Shown here in pieces: positions 63,908 to 64,000 of a stretch of DNA of 64,000 nt; the first letter of the stretch is position 1, and every line of letters begins with the position of its first letter. A program made the translations under genes and the position numbers. This DNA is from Reticulitermes speratus (lineage: Eukaryota; Arthropoda; Insecta; Blattodea; Rhinotermitidae): contig JAJKFL010000042.1 of assembly GCA_021186555.1 (NCBI GenBank), positions 45,316,980 through 45,380,979 of the forward strand, in the 5' to 3' direction. Under the pieces are notes generated by a model, which was not told the origin of the DNA, made no database searches, and was given only the letters and a program-made list of their open reading frames with translations.

Positions 63908-64000
63908 GGCAACGCCCAACATGCAAAAGTGATCCACGACTATCGTAGAATCAAACAGAAGCTATACAAGACTAATGCATACATTTGGTTCAATAAATGA

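Overview
This window looks like intergenic or intronic DNA from a large, repeat-rich insect genome. No host protein-coding gene could be supported. The short open frames are either transposon fragments or by-products of tandem arrays whose units contain no stops. The best guess at the source is a cockroach-like insect (Blattodea, perhaps Periplaneta). This rests on remembered resemblance of two LINE C-terminal peptides (one with KWAGHVAR, one with CGAETWTLGKVDQKYLE) and of the repeat-derived peptide FWDVMPCS to cockroach and termite repeats. It was not checked by search.

Five tRNA-headed SINE families dominate. Family A (about 260 bp, class II tRNA-like head, poly-A tail) has 14 copies, several with perfect 11-13 bp target-site duplications. 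Family B (about 300 bp, ending in TTTACC repeats) has about a dozen copies. Families C, E and H have two main copies each. A and E share a hairpin-rich 3' tail. B and C share a central domain and the TTTACC tail.

DNA transposons are all non-autonomous or decayed. They include three near-identical 183-185 bp Tigger/pogo-like MITEs, a 394 bp relative, two hAT shells (one holding a mariner-type element that keeps a 62-codon transposase C-terminus), a mariner deletion derivative, and two TTAA-flanked piggyBac-like MITEs. LINE 3' ends are numerous.

There are at least eleven tandem arrays with unit lengths of about 18, 22 (two unrelated), 27, 36, 37, 48, 49, 70, 93 and 178 bp. The 36-bp array grew inside a LINE 3' end.

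The most interesting signal is a group of inverted-repeat (foldback) elements carrying hammerhead-ribozyme-like cores: CTGANGA, a bulged T, helix II, GAAAC, a tiny helix III, A, and then the return strand of helix I. At least five copies keep all three helices on paper (14158-14197 minus, 48984-49032 plus, 49173-49217 minus, 49961-50005 plus, 63771-63815 plus). Hammerheads of this minimal type are known from Penelope-like retroelements. Here they lie in one or both arms of inverted repeats. Related palindromes have 11-13 bp target duplications, and one is a perfect 2 x 89 bp palindrome.

Layout: 1-7.7 kb SINE/hAT/LINE mosaic; 8.6-10 kb 27-bp array; 12.4-13.2 kb 22-bp array; 13.7-15.2 kb foldbacks nested in a piggyBac-like MITE; 17.5-18.8 kb purine-rich array; 19.8-23.2 kb SINEs and MITEs; 23.2-24 kb dimeric satellite; 24.8-26.4 kb LINE end and GGT-rich array; 29.6-30.3 kb second 22-bp array; 31.8-35.4 kb SINEs and LINE with 36-bp array; 39.8-41.8 kb 18- and 49-bp arrays; 42-47 kb LINE ends; 48.9-50.5 kb ribozyme foldback and MITE; 52.9-54.1 kb 37-bp array; 54.7-64 kb MITEs, hAT, mariner and foldbacks.
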